From: an uncultured Phocaeicola sp.
GTDB taxonomy: Bacteria > Bacteroidota > Bacteroidia > Bacteroidales > Bacteroidaceae
Length of the DNA stretch: 33,240 nucleotides
Assembly: GCA_944322395.1 (NCBI GenBank)
Contig: CALUPA010000025.1
Location: forward strand, 1 to 33,240
Direction: 5' to 3'
Position numbers and translations under genes: made by a program. How positions within the stretch are numbered: the first letter of the stretch is position 1; the number at the start of each line of letters is the position of its first letter. This document shows, piece by piece, positions 16,007 to 24,249 of this stretch. The notes under the pieces were generated by a model. The model had not been told where the DNA came from and did not search any database. It saw only the letters and a program-made list of their open reading frames with translations.

Positions 16007-16675
16007 ATGGATATAAAAGCAATATTAAGTGAAATAAAAGCAGAGTTGCCACAAACCACACAACTCGTTGCCGTATCGAAATTCCATCCTGCCGAAGCCA
16101 TAAAGGAAGCTTACGATGCAGGACAGAGAATTTTCGGAGAAAGCAAGGTACAGGAACTGGAAGAAAAACATAATATCCTTCCGCAAGATATTGAATGGCA
16201 TTTCATAGGTCACTTACAGACTAATAAAGTGAAGTACATTGCTCCATATATATCTATGATTCATGCCGTAGATTCATACAAGCTACTGTCAGAAATAAAC
16301 AAACAGGCAGCCAAATCGGACAGAGTAATTCCATGCCTGCTTGAAATACACATAGCACAGGAAGAAACAAAATTCGGATTCACTCCAGAAGAATGTACAA
16401 GCATGCTCGAAGAAGGTAAATGGAAAGATTTGAAAAACATCTGCATTTGCGGGATAATGGGTATGGCTACAAATACTGATGATGACGCAATGATAGAAGC
16501 AGAGTTCGACAAACTTGCAGCATACTTCAACGAACTGAAATCAACAATCTTCAAGGACTGTGAAACATTCAGGGAACTGTCAATGGGAATGTCGGACGAC
16601 TATCACCTGGCAATAAAACATGGCAGCACTCTTGTAAGAATCGGAAGTAAAATATTCGGAATAAGAAACTATTAA
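16007..16675 (+). CDS. yggS: YggS family PLP homeostasis protein
   Basis: Cytosolic PLP-binding protein of 222 residues that in other bacteria buffers pyridoxal phosphate and has no known catalytic activity. Lys25 in LVAVSKFHP is the PLP lysine; EWHFIGHLQTNKVK and the C-terminal LSMGMSDDYHLAIKHGST and RIGSKIFG are family hallmarks. It lies between DUF4494 and the dihydroorotate-dehydrogenase-like gene, with 12- and 13-bp gaps. Confidence 0.94.
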   Translation: MDIKAILSEIKAELPQTTQLVAVSKFHPAEAIKEAYDAGQRIFGESKVQELEEKHNILPQDIEWHFIGHLQTNKVKYIAPYISMIHAVDSYKLLSEINKQAAKSDRVIPCLLEIHIAQEETKFGFTPEECTSMLEEGKWKDLKNICICGIMGMATNTDDDAMIEAEFDKLAAYFNELKSTIFKDCETFRELSMGMSDDYHLAIKHGSTLVRIGSKIFGIRNY

Positions 16676-16688
16676 AATCATATTTATT

Positions 16689-17663
16689 ATGACACAACTA
16701 ACAACCACATTCGCAGGGTTAAAACTAAAGAACCCTGTTATAGTAAGCAGTTCAGGCCTTACAAACAGTGTAGAGAAAATCAAGAAACTGGAAGCTGCAG
16801 GCGCAGGTGCCGTTGTTCTGAAATCTGTTTTCGAAGAACAGATTAACATACAGGCAGGACAAATGAGCGGCTATGGTGCCCCGGAAGCAGATGATTATCT
16901 TAATGCATATGTACGTTCGAATGCACTCAATGAACATATCGAACTTATAAAAGAAGCTAAGAAGGCTTGCAGTATACCTGTAATAGCAAGTATAAACTGC
17001 TATTCTACCAGCGAATGGACAGACTTTGCAAAACACATGGAAGAAGCCGGTGCAGATGCCTTGGAAATAAATATACTTTCTTTGCAGTCAGACAAAGACT
17101 ATACATACGGAAGTTTCGAACAATTGCATATCGACGTCCTTAAAAATATCAAGAAGGCAGTAAATATCCCTGTAATAATGAAACTGGGAAGCAATCTTAC
17201 AAATCCTGTAGTACTAATCAACCAGCTTTATGCCAATGGAGCTGCTGCAGTAGTACTGTTCAACCGTTTCTATCAGCCGGACATCAATATCGACACAATG
17301 ACATTCACAAGCACTAACGTAATGAGCGAATCAAACGAACTTGCCGAAAAAATCAGATGGACAGCCATCGCTTCTGCTGCAGTTCCACAGATAGACTACG
17401 CAATATCAGGTGGTGTTCATTGTGGAAAAGGAGTAATCAAGTCAATCCTGTCAGGTGCATGTGCAGTAGAAGTATGCAGTGCCATCTACAAGTATGGCGA
17501 AAAGGAAATAGCCGAAATGACTAAAGAACTTGCTGCGTGGATGGAATCAAAAGGCTACGAAAACATTGAAAGCATGAAAGGAATAATGAATGCCAAGGCT
17601 GCAGGAAGCATTAATCCATTCGAAAGAACACAGTTCATGAAATATTACAGCAACCACGATTGA
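16689..17663 (+). CDS. Dihydroorotate dehydrogenase-like flavoprotein
   Basis: Predicted FMN-binding beta/alpha barrel of 324 residues. The FMN phosphate and core motifs are visible: NPVIVSSSGLT (15-25), VVLKSV with Lys45, VIMKLG with a second Lys, and SGGVHCG near residue 250. The class 1 active-site stretch that reads NISCPN in true PyrD is NILSLQSD here (128-135), without the catalytic cysteine. It is therefore a paralogue whose substrate is probably not dihydroorotate. Last gene of the DUF4494-yggS unit, followed by a terminator. Confidence 0.88.
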   Translation: MTQLTTTFAGLKLKNPVIVSSSGLTNSVEKIKKLEAAGAGAVVLKSVFEEQINIQAGQMSGYGAPEADDYLNAYVRSNALNEHIELIKEAKKACSIPVIASINCYSTSEWTDFAKHMEEAGADALEINILSLQSDKDYTYGSFEQLHIDVLKNIKKAVNIPVIMKLGSNLTNPVVLINQLYANGAAAVVLFNRFYQPDINIDTMTFTSTNVMSESNELAEKIRWTAIASAAVPQIDYAISGGVHCGKGVIKSILSGACAVEVCSAIYKYGEKEIAEMTKELAAWMESKGYENIESMKGIMNAKAAGSINPFERTQFMKYYSNHD

Positions 17664-17693
17664 TGTAAACATATAGGTTATAATACAAACAGA

Positions 17694-17753
17694 AAAGGTG
17701 TTCCCGACAATAGTTAAAAAAAATTATAAAAACTATTTATCGAGAACACCTTT
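17694..17753 (+). terminator. Long hairpin terminator
   Basis: Outer arms AAAGGTGTTC (17694-17703) and GAACACCTTT (17744-17753) are perfectly complementary, and inner arms AATAGTT/AACTATT extend the stem. The T content after the stem (cattttatta) is moderate. It separates the dihydroorotate-dehydrogenase-like gene from the acyl-CoA synthetase. Confidence 0.75.
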
Positions 17754-17781
17754 CATTTTATTACGTTTTATTGACAAATAA

Positions 17782-17812
17782 TTTGAATACTAGTAACTAA
17801 ATTGTATATTTG
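17782..17812 (+). promoter_or_regulatory. Promoter of the acyl-CoA synthetase unit
   Basis: TTTG (17782-17785), a 19-bp spacer, and TATATTTG (17805-17812) make the best match to the Bacteroides housekeeping promoter in the window. Transcription would start near 17819, about 34 bp before the ATG at 17853. Confidence 0.75.
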
Positions 17813-17852
17813 CACTACACACTGAATTTTGTGCATATTCAAAACATCAATT

Positions 17853-19511
17853 ATGGAAAAAAGTTTCATAGCTTTCATAGAAGAAAGTATCAAGAACAAT
17901 TGGGACCTTGACGCCTTGACAGACTATAAGGGTGCTACACTACAGTATAAGGACGTAGCCAGAAAAATCGAAAAGCTTCATATTCTTTTAGAGGAAAGCG
18001 GTGTAAAACCTGGAGACAAAGTTGCCCTGTGTGGCCGAAACAGTTCGCATTGGGGAGTAGCTTTTCTGGCAATCCTTACATACGGTGCAGTAGCAGTACC
18101 TATCCTACATGAATTCAAACCGGACAATGTTCATAACATAGTTAACCACTCGGATGCACGCATCTTGTTTGTAGGCGACATGGCTTGGGAAAACCTAAAC
18201 GAAGCAGAAATGCCTGCACTTGAAGGTATCATACTCATGACAGATTTCACCCTGTTGGTTTGCAGAAGCGAAAAACTTCTTTATGCCAGAGAACATCTTA
18301 ACGAAATGTTCGGAAAGAAATATCCTAAAAACTTCAGACGCGAACATGTGTCATACCGCCGCGATACTCCTGAAGAGCTGGCCATCATAAACTATACTTC
18401 AGGAACTACAAGTTTCTCAAAAGGAGTAATGCTTCCATACAGATCACTATGGTCTAACACTCAGTTTGCATTCGAAGTGTTGTCTCTCAAACCTGGCGAT
18501 AAGGTTATTTCCATCCTTCCTATGGCACATATGTATGGTCTGGCTTTCGAATTCATATACGAAATGTGTACAGGATGCCACATATATTTCCTTACACGTA
18601 TGCCTAGCCCGAAAATCATTTTCCAGGCATTTGCTGATGTAAAACCTAATATCGTAATATCAGTACCTCTTATCATTGAAAAAATCATCAAGAAAAATGT
18701 TCTTCCTAAACTGGAAACACTCAAGATGAAGATACTTCTTAAGGTACCTATAATAAATGATAAGATAAAAGCAGCCGTAAAAGAACATATGGTACAGGCA
18801 TTCGGAGGAAATTTCTACGAAGTTATCATCGGAGGTGCAGCATTTAATCAGGATGTCGAAAAACTGCTAAGGAGTATAGAATTTCCATATACAGTAGGTT
18901 ATGGTATGACAGAATGTGGTCCTATTATATGTTATGAAGACTGGAAACGTTTCAAGCCAGGTTCCTGCGGTAAGGCCGCCCCTCGAATGGAGATAAAAAT
19001 AGACAGTCCTGACCCGGCAAACATAGTAGGTGAAATCATGACCAGAGGTGACAATGTGATGCTTGGCTACTACAAGAATCCTGAGGCTACAGCACAGGCA
19101 ATAGATAAAGACGGATGGCTTCATACAGGCGACTTGGGTATAATGGATGCAGATGGAAACATCACGATAAAAGGCCGTAGCAAAAATATGCTTCTAGGAC
19201 CTTCAGGACAAAACATCTATCCTGAAGAAATAGAAGACAAGCTCAATAATCTTCCATTCGTATGCGAAAGCATCGTAATCCAGCAGGAAGACCACAAACT
19301 TGCTGCACTGATTTATCCGGACTTCGATGATGCATATGCTCACGGAATGAGTACAGCTGACATAGAAAAAGCTATGGAAGAAAACAGAATTACACTGAAT
19401 TCAGAACTTCCGGCATACTCACAGATTTCTCGTGTGAAGATATATCCGGAAGAATTCGAGAAAACTCCAAAAAAGAGTATTAAACGTTTCTTGTATCAGG
19501 ACGTAAAATAA
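17853..19511 (+). CDS. AMP-binding long-chain acyl-CoA synthetase
   Basis: Adenylate-forming ligase of 552 residues, likely activating fatty acids to acyl-CoA or acyl-AMP. The ATP-binding loop is YTSGTTSFSKGVM (a variant of the usual SGTTGxPKG), followed by YGMTECGP, the ribose-binding TGDLG, KGRSKNMLLGPSGQNIYPEEIE, and the catalytic Lys in TPKKSIKRFLY near the C-terminus. The start is the ATG at 17853; the TTG 24 bp upstream would overlap the region near the transcription start. The next gene begins 3 bp after the stop, so a shared transcript is likely. Confidence 0.92.
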   Translation: MEKSFIAFIEESIKNNWDLDALTDYKGATLQYKDVARKIEKLHILLEESGVKPGDKVALCGRNSSHWGVAFLAILTYGAVAVPILHEFKPDNVHNIVNHSDARILFVGDMAWENLNEAEMPALEGIILMTDFTLLVCRSEKLLYAREHLNEMFGKKYPKNFRREHVSYRRDTPEELAIINYTSGTTSFSKGVMLPYRSLWSNTQFAFEVLSLKPGDKVISILPMAHMYGLAFEFIYEMCTGCHIYFLTRMPSPKIIFQAFADVKPNIVISVPLIIEKIIKKNVLPKLETLKMKILLKVPIINDKIKAAVKEHMVQAFGGNFYEVIIGGAAFNQDVEKLLRSIEFPYTVGYGMTECGPIICYEDWKRFKPGSCGKAAPRMEIKIDSPDPANIVGEIMTRGDNVMLGYYKNPEATAQAIDKDGWLHTGDLGIMDADGNITIKGRSKNMLLGPSGQNIYPEEIEDKLNNLPFVCESIVIQQEDHKLAALIYPDFDDAYAHGMSTADIEKAMEENRITLNSELPAYSQISRVKIYPEEFEKTPKKSIKRFLYQDVK

Positions 19512-19514
19512 TCA

Positions 19515-20765
19515 ATGAAAAAACTCTCTACAAACATCAGAATGTTCCTGTCAGTCATGATACTGGCAGGAACTATATTTTCCCCCATACATGCTCAAGA
19601 ATACGGCTTAAAAAAGGGAAGAAATATTTCTTTGAACATAAAGAGTCAGCAAACAGATAACCGTAAAACATATTTCAATTTAGGCCTGCTGAGCAATTAT
19701 CAAAACCTGAACGGAGCAAGTATAAACATAATATCCGACGTAGTACACCAAAAAACGGCTGGATTCCAGGCATCCGGTTTTGTCAATATCGTAGGAAACA
19801 GAAGTTCCGGCATGCAAGTGGCAGGTCTGGCCAATATTTCAGGAATAAGATCACATGGTCTCAGAATTGGAGGTTTGTTCAATATCAGTGGAAAATCTAC
19901 TTATGGAGTTCAGTTTTCCGGAATAGGAAACCTTGCCGGAAATAATCAGAAAGGACTAATGATTACCGGTCTTATGAACATGGGGTCTATAAACATGAAC
20001 GGAATGATGGTCTCAGGTTTGGCAAATATAGCTGGTAATGAACAAAGAGGAGTTGCAATAAGCGGTCTGACAAATGTAACTGGTAAAGACATGAGAGGAA
20101 TGCAGCTATCATCACTAATGAACATTGTAGGAAACGAAAACAAAGGATTGCAATTTGCCGGATTGAGCAATGTAAGTGTAATAAATACAGGTACACAAAT
20201 AGGCGGAGTTGTAAATTACTCCGGCGATAATAAAGGTCTACAGTTGGGAATTGCAAACGTAAGCAATAAATGTAGCAAAGGACTACAGATTGGAATAATG
20301 AATATAAGTGGTGACAGCTGTACACGTCAGGTAGGTATTATCAACCTCAAGCCACAGACACGCACCCAAGTCATTATATCAGAAGGAAATCTTTCGAAAA
20401 CTAATGTAGCAGTAAGGTTTAAGAACAATTTGATTTACACTCAGCTGGGAGCAGGAATGATACTTGGCGAACTTACAGAAAAAGTATCTGTGGCAGGTAT
20501 ATACAGAACAGGACTTGCATTTCCACTGATTAAAAACAAACTATATCTTAATACTGACATTGGATATTGCCACATAGAAACATTGGGCAATACAAATATT
20601 CCCGACAGGTTATACGCCATTCAGCCCAGAATGGGACTGGAATATAGTCCTTTTAAGAAAATGGGACTATTTATAGCCGGCGGATATTCATGGACAAGAA
20701 CTTACAGCAATAACCAGGCATACCAAAAACAACCTATTTTGGAAGCCGGTCTGGTATTCTTCTAA
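19515..20765 (+). CDS. Exported protein with 16-residue repeats (LA_2272-like)
   Basis: Secreted or outer-membrane protein of 416 residues. A signal peptide (MLAGTIFSP region, cleavage probably after PIHA) is followed by at least nine repeats of exactly 16 residues (about 83-226) with the pattern GxxxxGLxNIxGxxxx, then two shorter copies to about 278. The C-terminal part (about 290-416) is strand-rich and ends in LEAGLVFF, typical of an outer-membrane barrel terminus. The repeat resembles the surface repeats annotated in LA_2272-type proteins; this is recollection. Functional link to the upstream acyl-CoA synthetase is suggested only by the 3-bp spacing. Confidence 0.8.
   Translation: MKKLSTNIRMFLSVMILAGTIFSPIHAQEYGLKKGRNISLNIKSQQTDNRKTYFNLGLLSNYQNLNGASINIISDVVHQKTAGFQASGFVNIVGNRSSGMQVAGLANISGIRSHGLRIGGLFNISGKSTYGVQFSGIGNLAGNNQKGLMITGLMNMGSINMNGMMVSGLANIAGNEQRGVAISGLTNVTGKDMRGMQLSSLMNIVGNENKGLQFAGLSNVSVINTGTQIGGVVNYSGDNKGLQLGIANVSNKCSKGLQIGIMNISGDSCTRQVGIINLKPQTRTQVIISEGNLSKTNVAVRFKNNLIYTQLGAGMILGELTEKVSVAGIYRTGLAFPLIKNKLYLNTDIGYCHIETLGNTNIPDRLYAIQPRMGLEYSPFKKMGLFIAGGYSWTRTYSNNQAYQKQPILEAGLVFF
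19761..20348 (+). repeat. 48-bp coding repeats (16-residue units)
   Basis: The translated units start at residues 83, 99, 115, 131, 147, 163, 179, 195 and 211, an exact 16-residue period, each with conserved Gly1, Gly6, Asn9 and usually Gly12. Two shorter units follow at residues 241 and 256. The DNA copies are diverged, so this is an old protein repeat rather than a recent DNA expansion. Confidence 0.8.
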
Positions 20766-20787
20766 AGATTCAGATTAAAGTATAAAT

Positions 20788-20831
20788 AAATGGCATTCAA
20801 ACAGTTTTCAAATATTGTTTGAATGCCATTT
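20788..20831. terminator. Bidirectional terminator, repeat protein / GH3
   Basis: Left arm AAATGGCATTCAAACA (20788-20803) is perfectly complementary to 20816-20831 around a 12-base loop. It lies between convergent genes and is flanked by AT-rich sequence on both sides, so it can end the forward repeat-protein transcript and the minus-strand beta-glucan locus. Confidence 0.8.
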
Positions 20832-20851
20832 AATATTATTGTAGATTTATA

Positions 20852-23092
20852 TTAAAGAACAGTGAAGTCAGCCGACAATCCTTCTGCACTGCTGGTTCCA
20901 ACCCAAAGTTTGAAATCACCAGGTTCAACACCGTATGTCATGTCGTAACGCCAGAAAGACAGGTCTGAAACTGGAAGGGAGAATGTAACTGTCTTGCTTT
21001 CTCCAGCCTTAAGTTCCACTCTCTGAAAAGCCTTAAGTTCCTTAACCGGACGTGTAACTGAACCAACCTTATCCTGTACATATAATTGCACAACCTCAGT
21101 ACCGTCATACTTACCTGTATTCTTAAGATTAACACTTACATTAACCGCACCGTCAACTGTAAGTTTATCTGCTGTCAATTTCAAATCGCTATATTCGAAC
21201 TTAGTGTATGACAAACCATATCCAAATGGGAATAAAGGAGAGTTTCCGGCATCAAGATAGAAAGAACGGCATCCGATTGAAGTCTGTCCCGCCTCAACAG
21301 GAATCTCATCGATAAGCATCTCTGTAGGATTGGCAGGACGTCCTGTATTGTTGTGGGCATAATAGATTGGAGCCTGTCCTGTCATACGAGGGAATGTAAC
21401 AGGAGTCTTACCGCTAGGATTGACCTTTCCGAAAAGAATGTCTGCAATGGCAGGACCACCCATTGTTCCAGGATGGAATGAGTAAAGAACCGCATCAGAA
21501 GCCTCAACCTCGTCAGAGATAGTAAGCTGACGACCTGCCATAACTACAGTAACAACTGGTTTGCCGGTAGCAGCAAGTGATTTAATAAGCTGGCTCTGTG
21601 CGCCCTGCAAATCAAGATTTGCCAATGAATGAGCTTCACCGGAAAGAATTGATTCTTCGCCAACGAAACATACCACTACATCAGCACGGCGAGCCGCATT
21701 TACAGCCTTTGCAATACCTACAACATTCTTGTCACGGCTGTATGCCAATCCCTGTTCGAAGATTACATTAACCTTATCACCATACATTTCCTTGATAGCT
21801 TTCAATGGAGTCTGTGTGTGTTCCTTTTCACCATCGAACACCCATGTACCCATCTGTTCGTATGGAGCATCTGCCATTGGACCTACCACTGCTACAGTCT
21901 TAACCTTATCTGTAAGTGGCAATGTCTGTGCGTCATTCTTAAGAAGGATAACAGACTGCTCTGCCGCTGTCTTTGCTACCTGTAAATGTGCATCGGCATA
22001 TTTCACTGATTGAGGAGTGACAATGTAAGGATTTTCAAAAAGTCCCAAACGGAATTTCAGACGAAGAATATTCCTTACAGCATTGTCTATAGTCTCCATA
22101 GAAACCTTTCCTTCAGCTACAGACTGTTTCAGATTCTTTATGAAAGTCTCACTCACCATTTCCATATCCACTCCGGCATTTACTGACTTTTCTGCAGCAT
22201 CCTTGCCATCGACACAGAAACCATGATTAACCATTTCAAGAGCTGATGCCCAGTCTGTTACCACCATACCGTCAAACTTCCATTCGTCGCGAAGGACATC
22301 TTTCAGGACAAACTTGTTGGCTGTGGAAGGAACACCGTCATTGTCATTGAAAGAAGTCATAAAAGTGGCACATCCGGCTTCAACTGCAGCCTTGAAAGGA
22401 GGAAGATATACATTGCGGAGCACACGCTCTGGAATGAAAGTCGAGTTATAGTCCTTACCGCCTTCGGCAGCACCGTATGCCACAAAGTGTTTTGCACAGG
22501 CTGCAATGGATGTAGGATCATTAAGTGAATCACCCTGATATCCCTTAATCATGGCAGCACCCATTACCGCATTAAGATATGGATCTTCGCCACAACTCTC
22601 GGCAATACGCCCCCAGCGTGGATCGCGGGATACATCAATCATAGGTGCAAATGTCCAACGGATACCATCAGAAGATGCTTCTATGGCAGCTACACGGGCA
22701 CCATCTTCGGCAATCTGAGGATTGAACGTAGCGGCCTGTCCCAATGGTATAGGGAAAATGGTCTTATAACCGTGAATAACGTCACGTGATACAAGGATAG
22801 GAATACCAAGACGAGACTCCTCAACGGCGATTTTCTGTATTTTGTTAATCTCATCAGGATTAACGATGTTTAGAATTGAACCAACCTCACCTTTGCGTAC
22901 ACGTGCAGCCAATTCGTCAAAATCCCATGGACTGAGCTGGTTCATCTGACCAAGCTTTTCTTCCATTGTCATCTGACCGAGCAATGACTCTACTCTGGAT
23001 TCTATACCAGAATCTTTATTAATACTATCTTTTTCTGTACATGCCAATAATGACATTGCCAAAAAGGCAGATGTAATAAATCTCATTTTCAT
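20852..23092 (-). CDS. bglX: GH3 beta-glucosidase lipoprotein
   Basis: Glycoside hydrolase family 3 exo-beta-glucosidase of 746 residues, the size of BglX enzymes. A lipobox (SLLAC, Cys18) predicts a lipid-anchored periplasmic or surface form. The (beta/alpha)8 domain has SRDVIHGY, FAPMIDVSRDPRWGR, AKHFVAYGA and the nucleophile Asp280 in VVTDWASALE. The alpha/beta sandwich domain follows, and the C-terminus (about 640-746) is a fibronectin III-like domain. Last gene of the susC operon, 36 bp after the GH16 gene. Its likely job is to release glucose from beta-gluco-oligosaccharides. Confidence 0.93.
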   Translation of the reverse strand: MKMRFITSAFLAMSLLACTEKDSINKDSGIESRVESLLGQMTMEEKLGQMNQLSPWDFDELAARVRKGEVGSILNIVNPDEINKIQKIAVEESRLGIPILVSRDVIHGYKTIFPIPLGQAATFNPQIAEDGARVAAIEASSDGIRWTFAPMIDVSRDPRWGRIAESCGEDPYLNAVMGAAMIKGYQGDSLNDPTSIAACAKHFVAYGAAEGGKDYNSTFIPERVLRNVYLPPFKAAVEAGCATFMTSFNDNDGVPSTANKFVLKDVLRDEWKFDGMVVTDWASALEMVNHGFCVDGKDAAEKSVNAGVDMEMVSETFIKNLKQSVAEGKVSMETIDNAVRNILRLKFRLGLFENPYIVTPQSVKYADAHLQVAKTAAEQSVILLKNDAQTLPLTDKVKTVAVVGPMADAPYEQMGTWVFDGEKEHTQTPLKAIKEMYGDKVNVIFEQGLAYSRDKNVVGIAKAVNAARRADVVVCFVGEESILSGEAHSLANLDLQGAQSQLIKSLAATGKPVVTVVMAGRQLTISDEVEASDAVLYSFHPGTMGGPAIADILFGKVNPSGKTPVTFPRMTGQAPIYYAHNNTGRPANPTEMLIDEIPVEAGQTSIGCRSFYLDAGNSPLFPFGYGLSYTKFEYSDLKLTADKLTVDGAVNVSVNLKNTGKYDGTEVVQLYVQDKVGSVTRPVKELKAFQRVELKAGESKTVTFSLPVSDLSFWRYDMTYGVEPGDFKLWVGTSSAEGLSADFTVL

Positions 23093-23128
23093 AATATAAC
23101 TAAATATTGCGGTTTATTTTTAATTCTA

Positions 23129-24241
23129 TTATTTTTTCTGGAACACTCTAACATAGTCTATCTGATAAGTTGCCGGCAGACAAGATTCGTCAACACCTTG
23201 TACACCTCCCCAAAATCCGCCCCATGCAAGATTTAGCTTCAGATAAAAAGGAACATTGAACGGCCAGGTATCTTTATTACCTTTTTTATCATTAGGATAG
23301 TAAAACAATTCCTTACCGTCAACAAAAGTCCTGATGTAATCTTCTGTCCATTCCAAAGCATAAACATGAAACTCAGACTGGCTTCCTTCTACCAATATTT
23401 CCTTAGTTTTCTGTGTTCCTATGCTATGGTTGTATGCCTTGGTATGAATGGATGATGATACATACTCAGGATTATATCCTACTTCTTCCATAATATCAAT
23501 CTCACCATCATCAGGCCATGCATTGAACTCCTGAGGCAACATCCAGAAAGCGGACCATGTACCCTTACCCTTCGGCAACTTAAGTCTTGCCTCGAAATAT
23601 CCGTACTTCCAGCTTTCTTTAGAATTAATTCTAATAGAATAAACTTCGTCTCCAGCTTTTTGGGCTATAATACTGAAAATACCATCATTGATTTCTGCAC
23701 ATGTTACACCATTCTTTGAACCTGCAATATAATTCTGGATTTCATTGTTACCCCATCCATGACTACCGGTTTCGTAATACCAGAGAGATTCGTCAGGAGA
23801 ATCCAATTCAGAATCATTAAACTCGTCATACCAAACCAGACGATAACCTTCGGGCACAGGTATATCAGAAGTATCCAATTCAGGAGCCGCTTCCTGAACA
23901 ACAGATATTTCTTTTCTTGTAGTACCAGACTTAACAGTTACATCAGCTGCACGTGACTCAAAATCATTATTTTCATCCACTACAATATCTATTGTTCCAT
24001 TCTTTTCTGCGCTTCCATTAATATTACATGATATCCAATCAGCGCCAGAATAAGCAGTCCACTCACTACCGGCCTCAACGGAAACTGTTTGTACTCCTCC
24101 GGTATAAGGAATCTCAATTTCCGTGATAGAAAGTTCAAGTAATGTTTCGGCAGCAGCACTTTCGCCACTGCCTCCACATCCGCTTATCAGAATAATACCT
24201 ATAGAAATTAGTGATTTATGTAAAACACTTTTTACTTCCAT
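23129..24241 (-). CDS. GH16 endo-beta-glucanase with BACON domain
   Basis: Surface lipoprotein of 370 residues that cuts beta-1,3- or mixed-linkage beta-glucans internally. Signal peptide and lipobox ISGC (Cys22). Residues of about 37-118 form a BACON domain (EIPYTGGVQTVSVEAGSEW, SVVQEA). The GH16 domain spans about 133-370, with the catalytic motif GEIDIMEE (Glu247 nucleophile, Asp249, Glu252 acid/base). The added Met in the active-site strand (ExDxME) is typical of laminarinase/lichenase types, as opposed to the ExDxE form of kappa-carrageenase-like enzymes. It lies 8 bp after the glycan-binding gene. Confidence 0.93.
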   Translation of the reverse strand: MEVKSVLHKSLISIGIILISGCGGSGESAAAETLLELSITEIEIPYTGGVQTVSVEAGSEWTAYSGADWISCNINGSAEKNGTIDIVVDENNDFESRAADVTVKSGTTRKEISVVQEAAPELDTSDIPVPEGYRLVWYDEFNDSELDSPDESLWYYETGSHGWGNNEIQNYIAGSKNGVTCAEINDGIFSIIAQKAGDEVYSIRINSKESWKYGYFEARLKLPKGKGTWSAFWMLPQEFNAWPDDGEIDIMEEVGYNPEYVSSSIHTKAYNHSIGTQKTKEILVEGSQSEFHVYALEWTEDYIRTFVDGKELFYYPNDKKGNKDTWPFNVPFYLKLNLAWGGFWGGVQGVDESCLPATYQIDYVRVFQKK

Positions 24242-24249
24242 ATTGTCAA

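Noticed and set aside
17829..17852. N-terminal extension of the acyl-CoA synthetase from a TTG
   Set aside because: It adds eight residues close to the predicted transcription start; the ATG at 17853 is better.
19761..20348. CRISPR-like or satellite DNA in the regularly spaced repeats
   Set aside because: The regularity is a 48-bp coding period with diverged bases and conserved residues, so it is a protein repeat.
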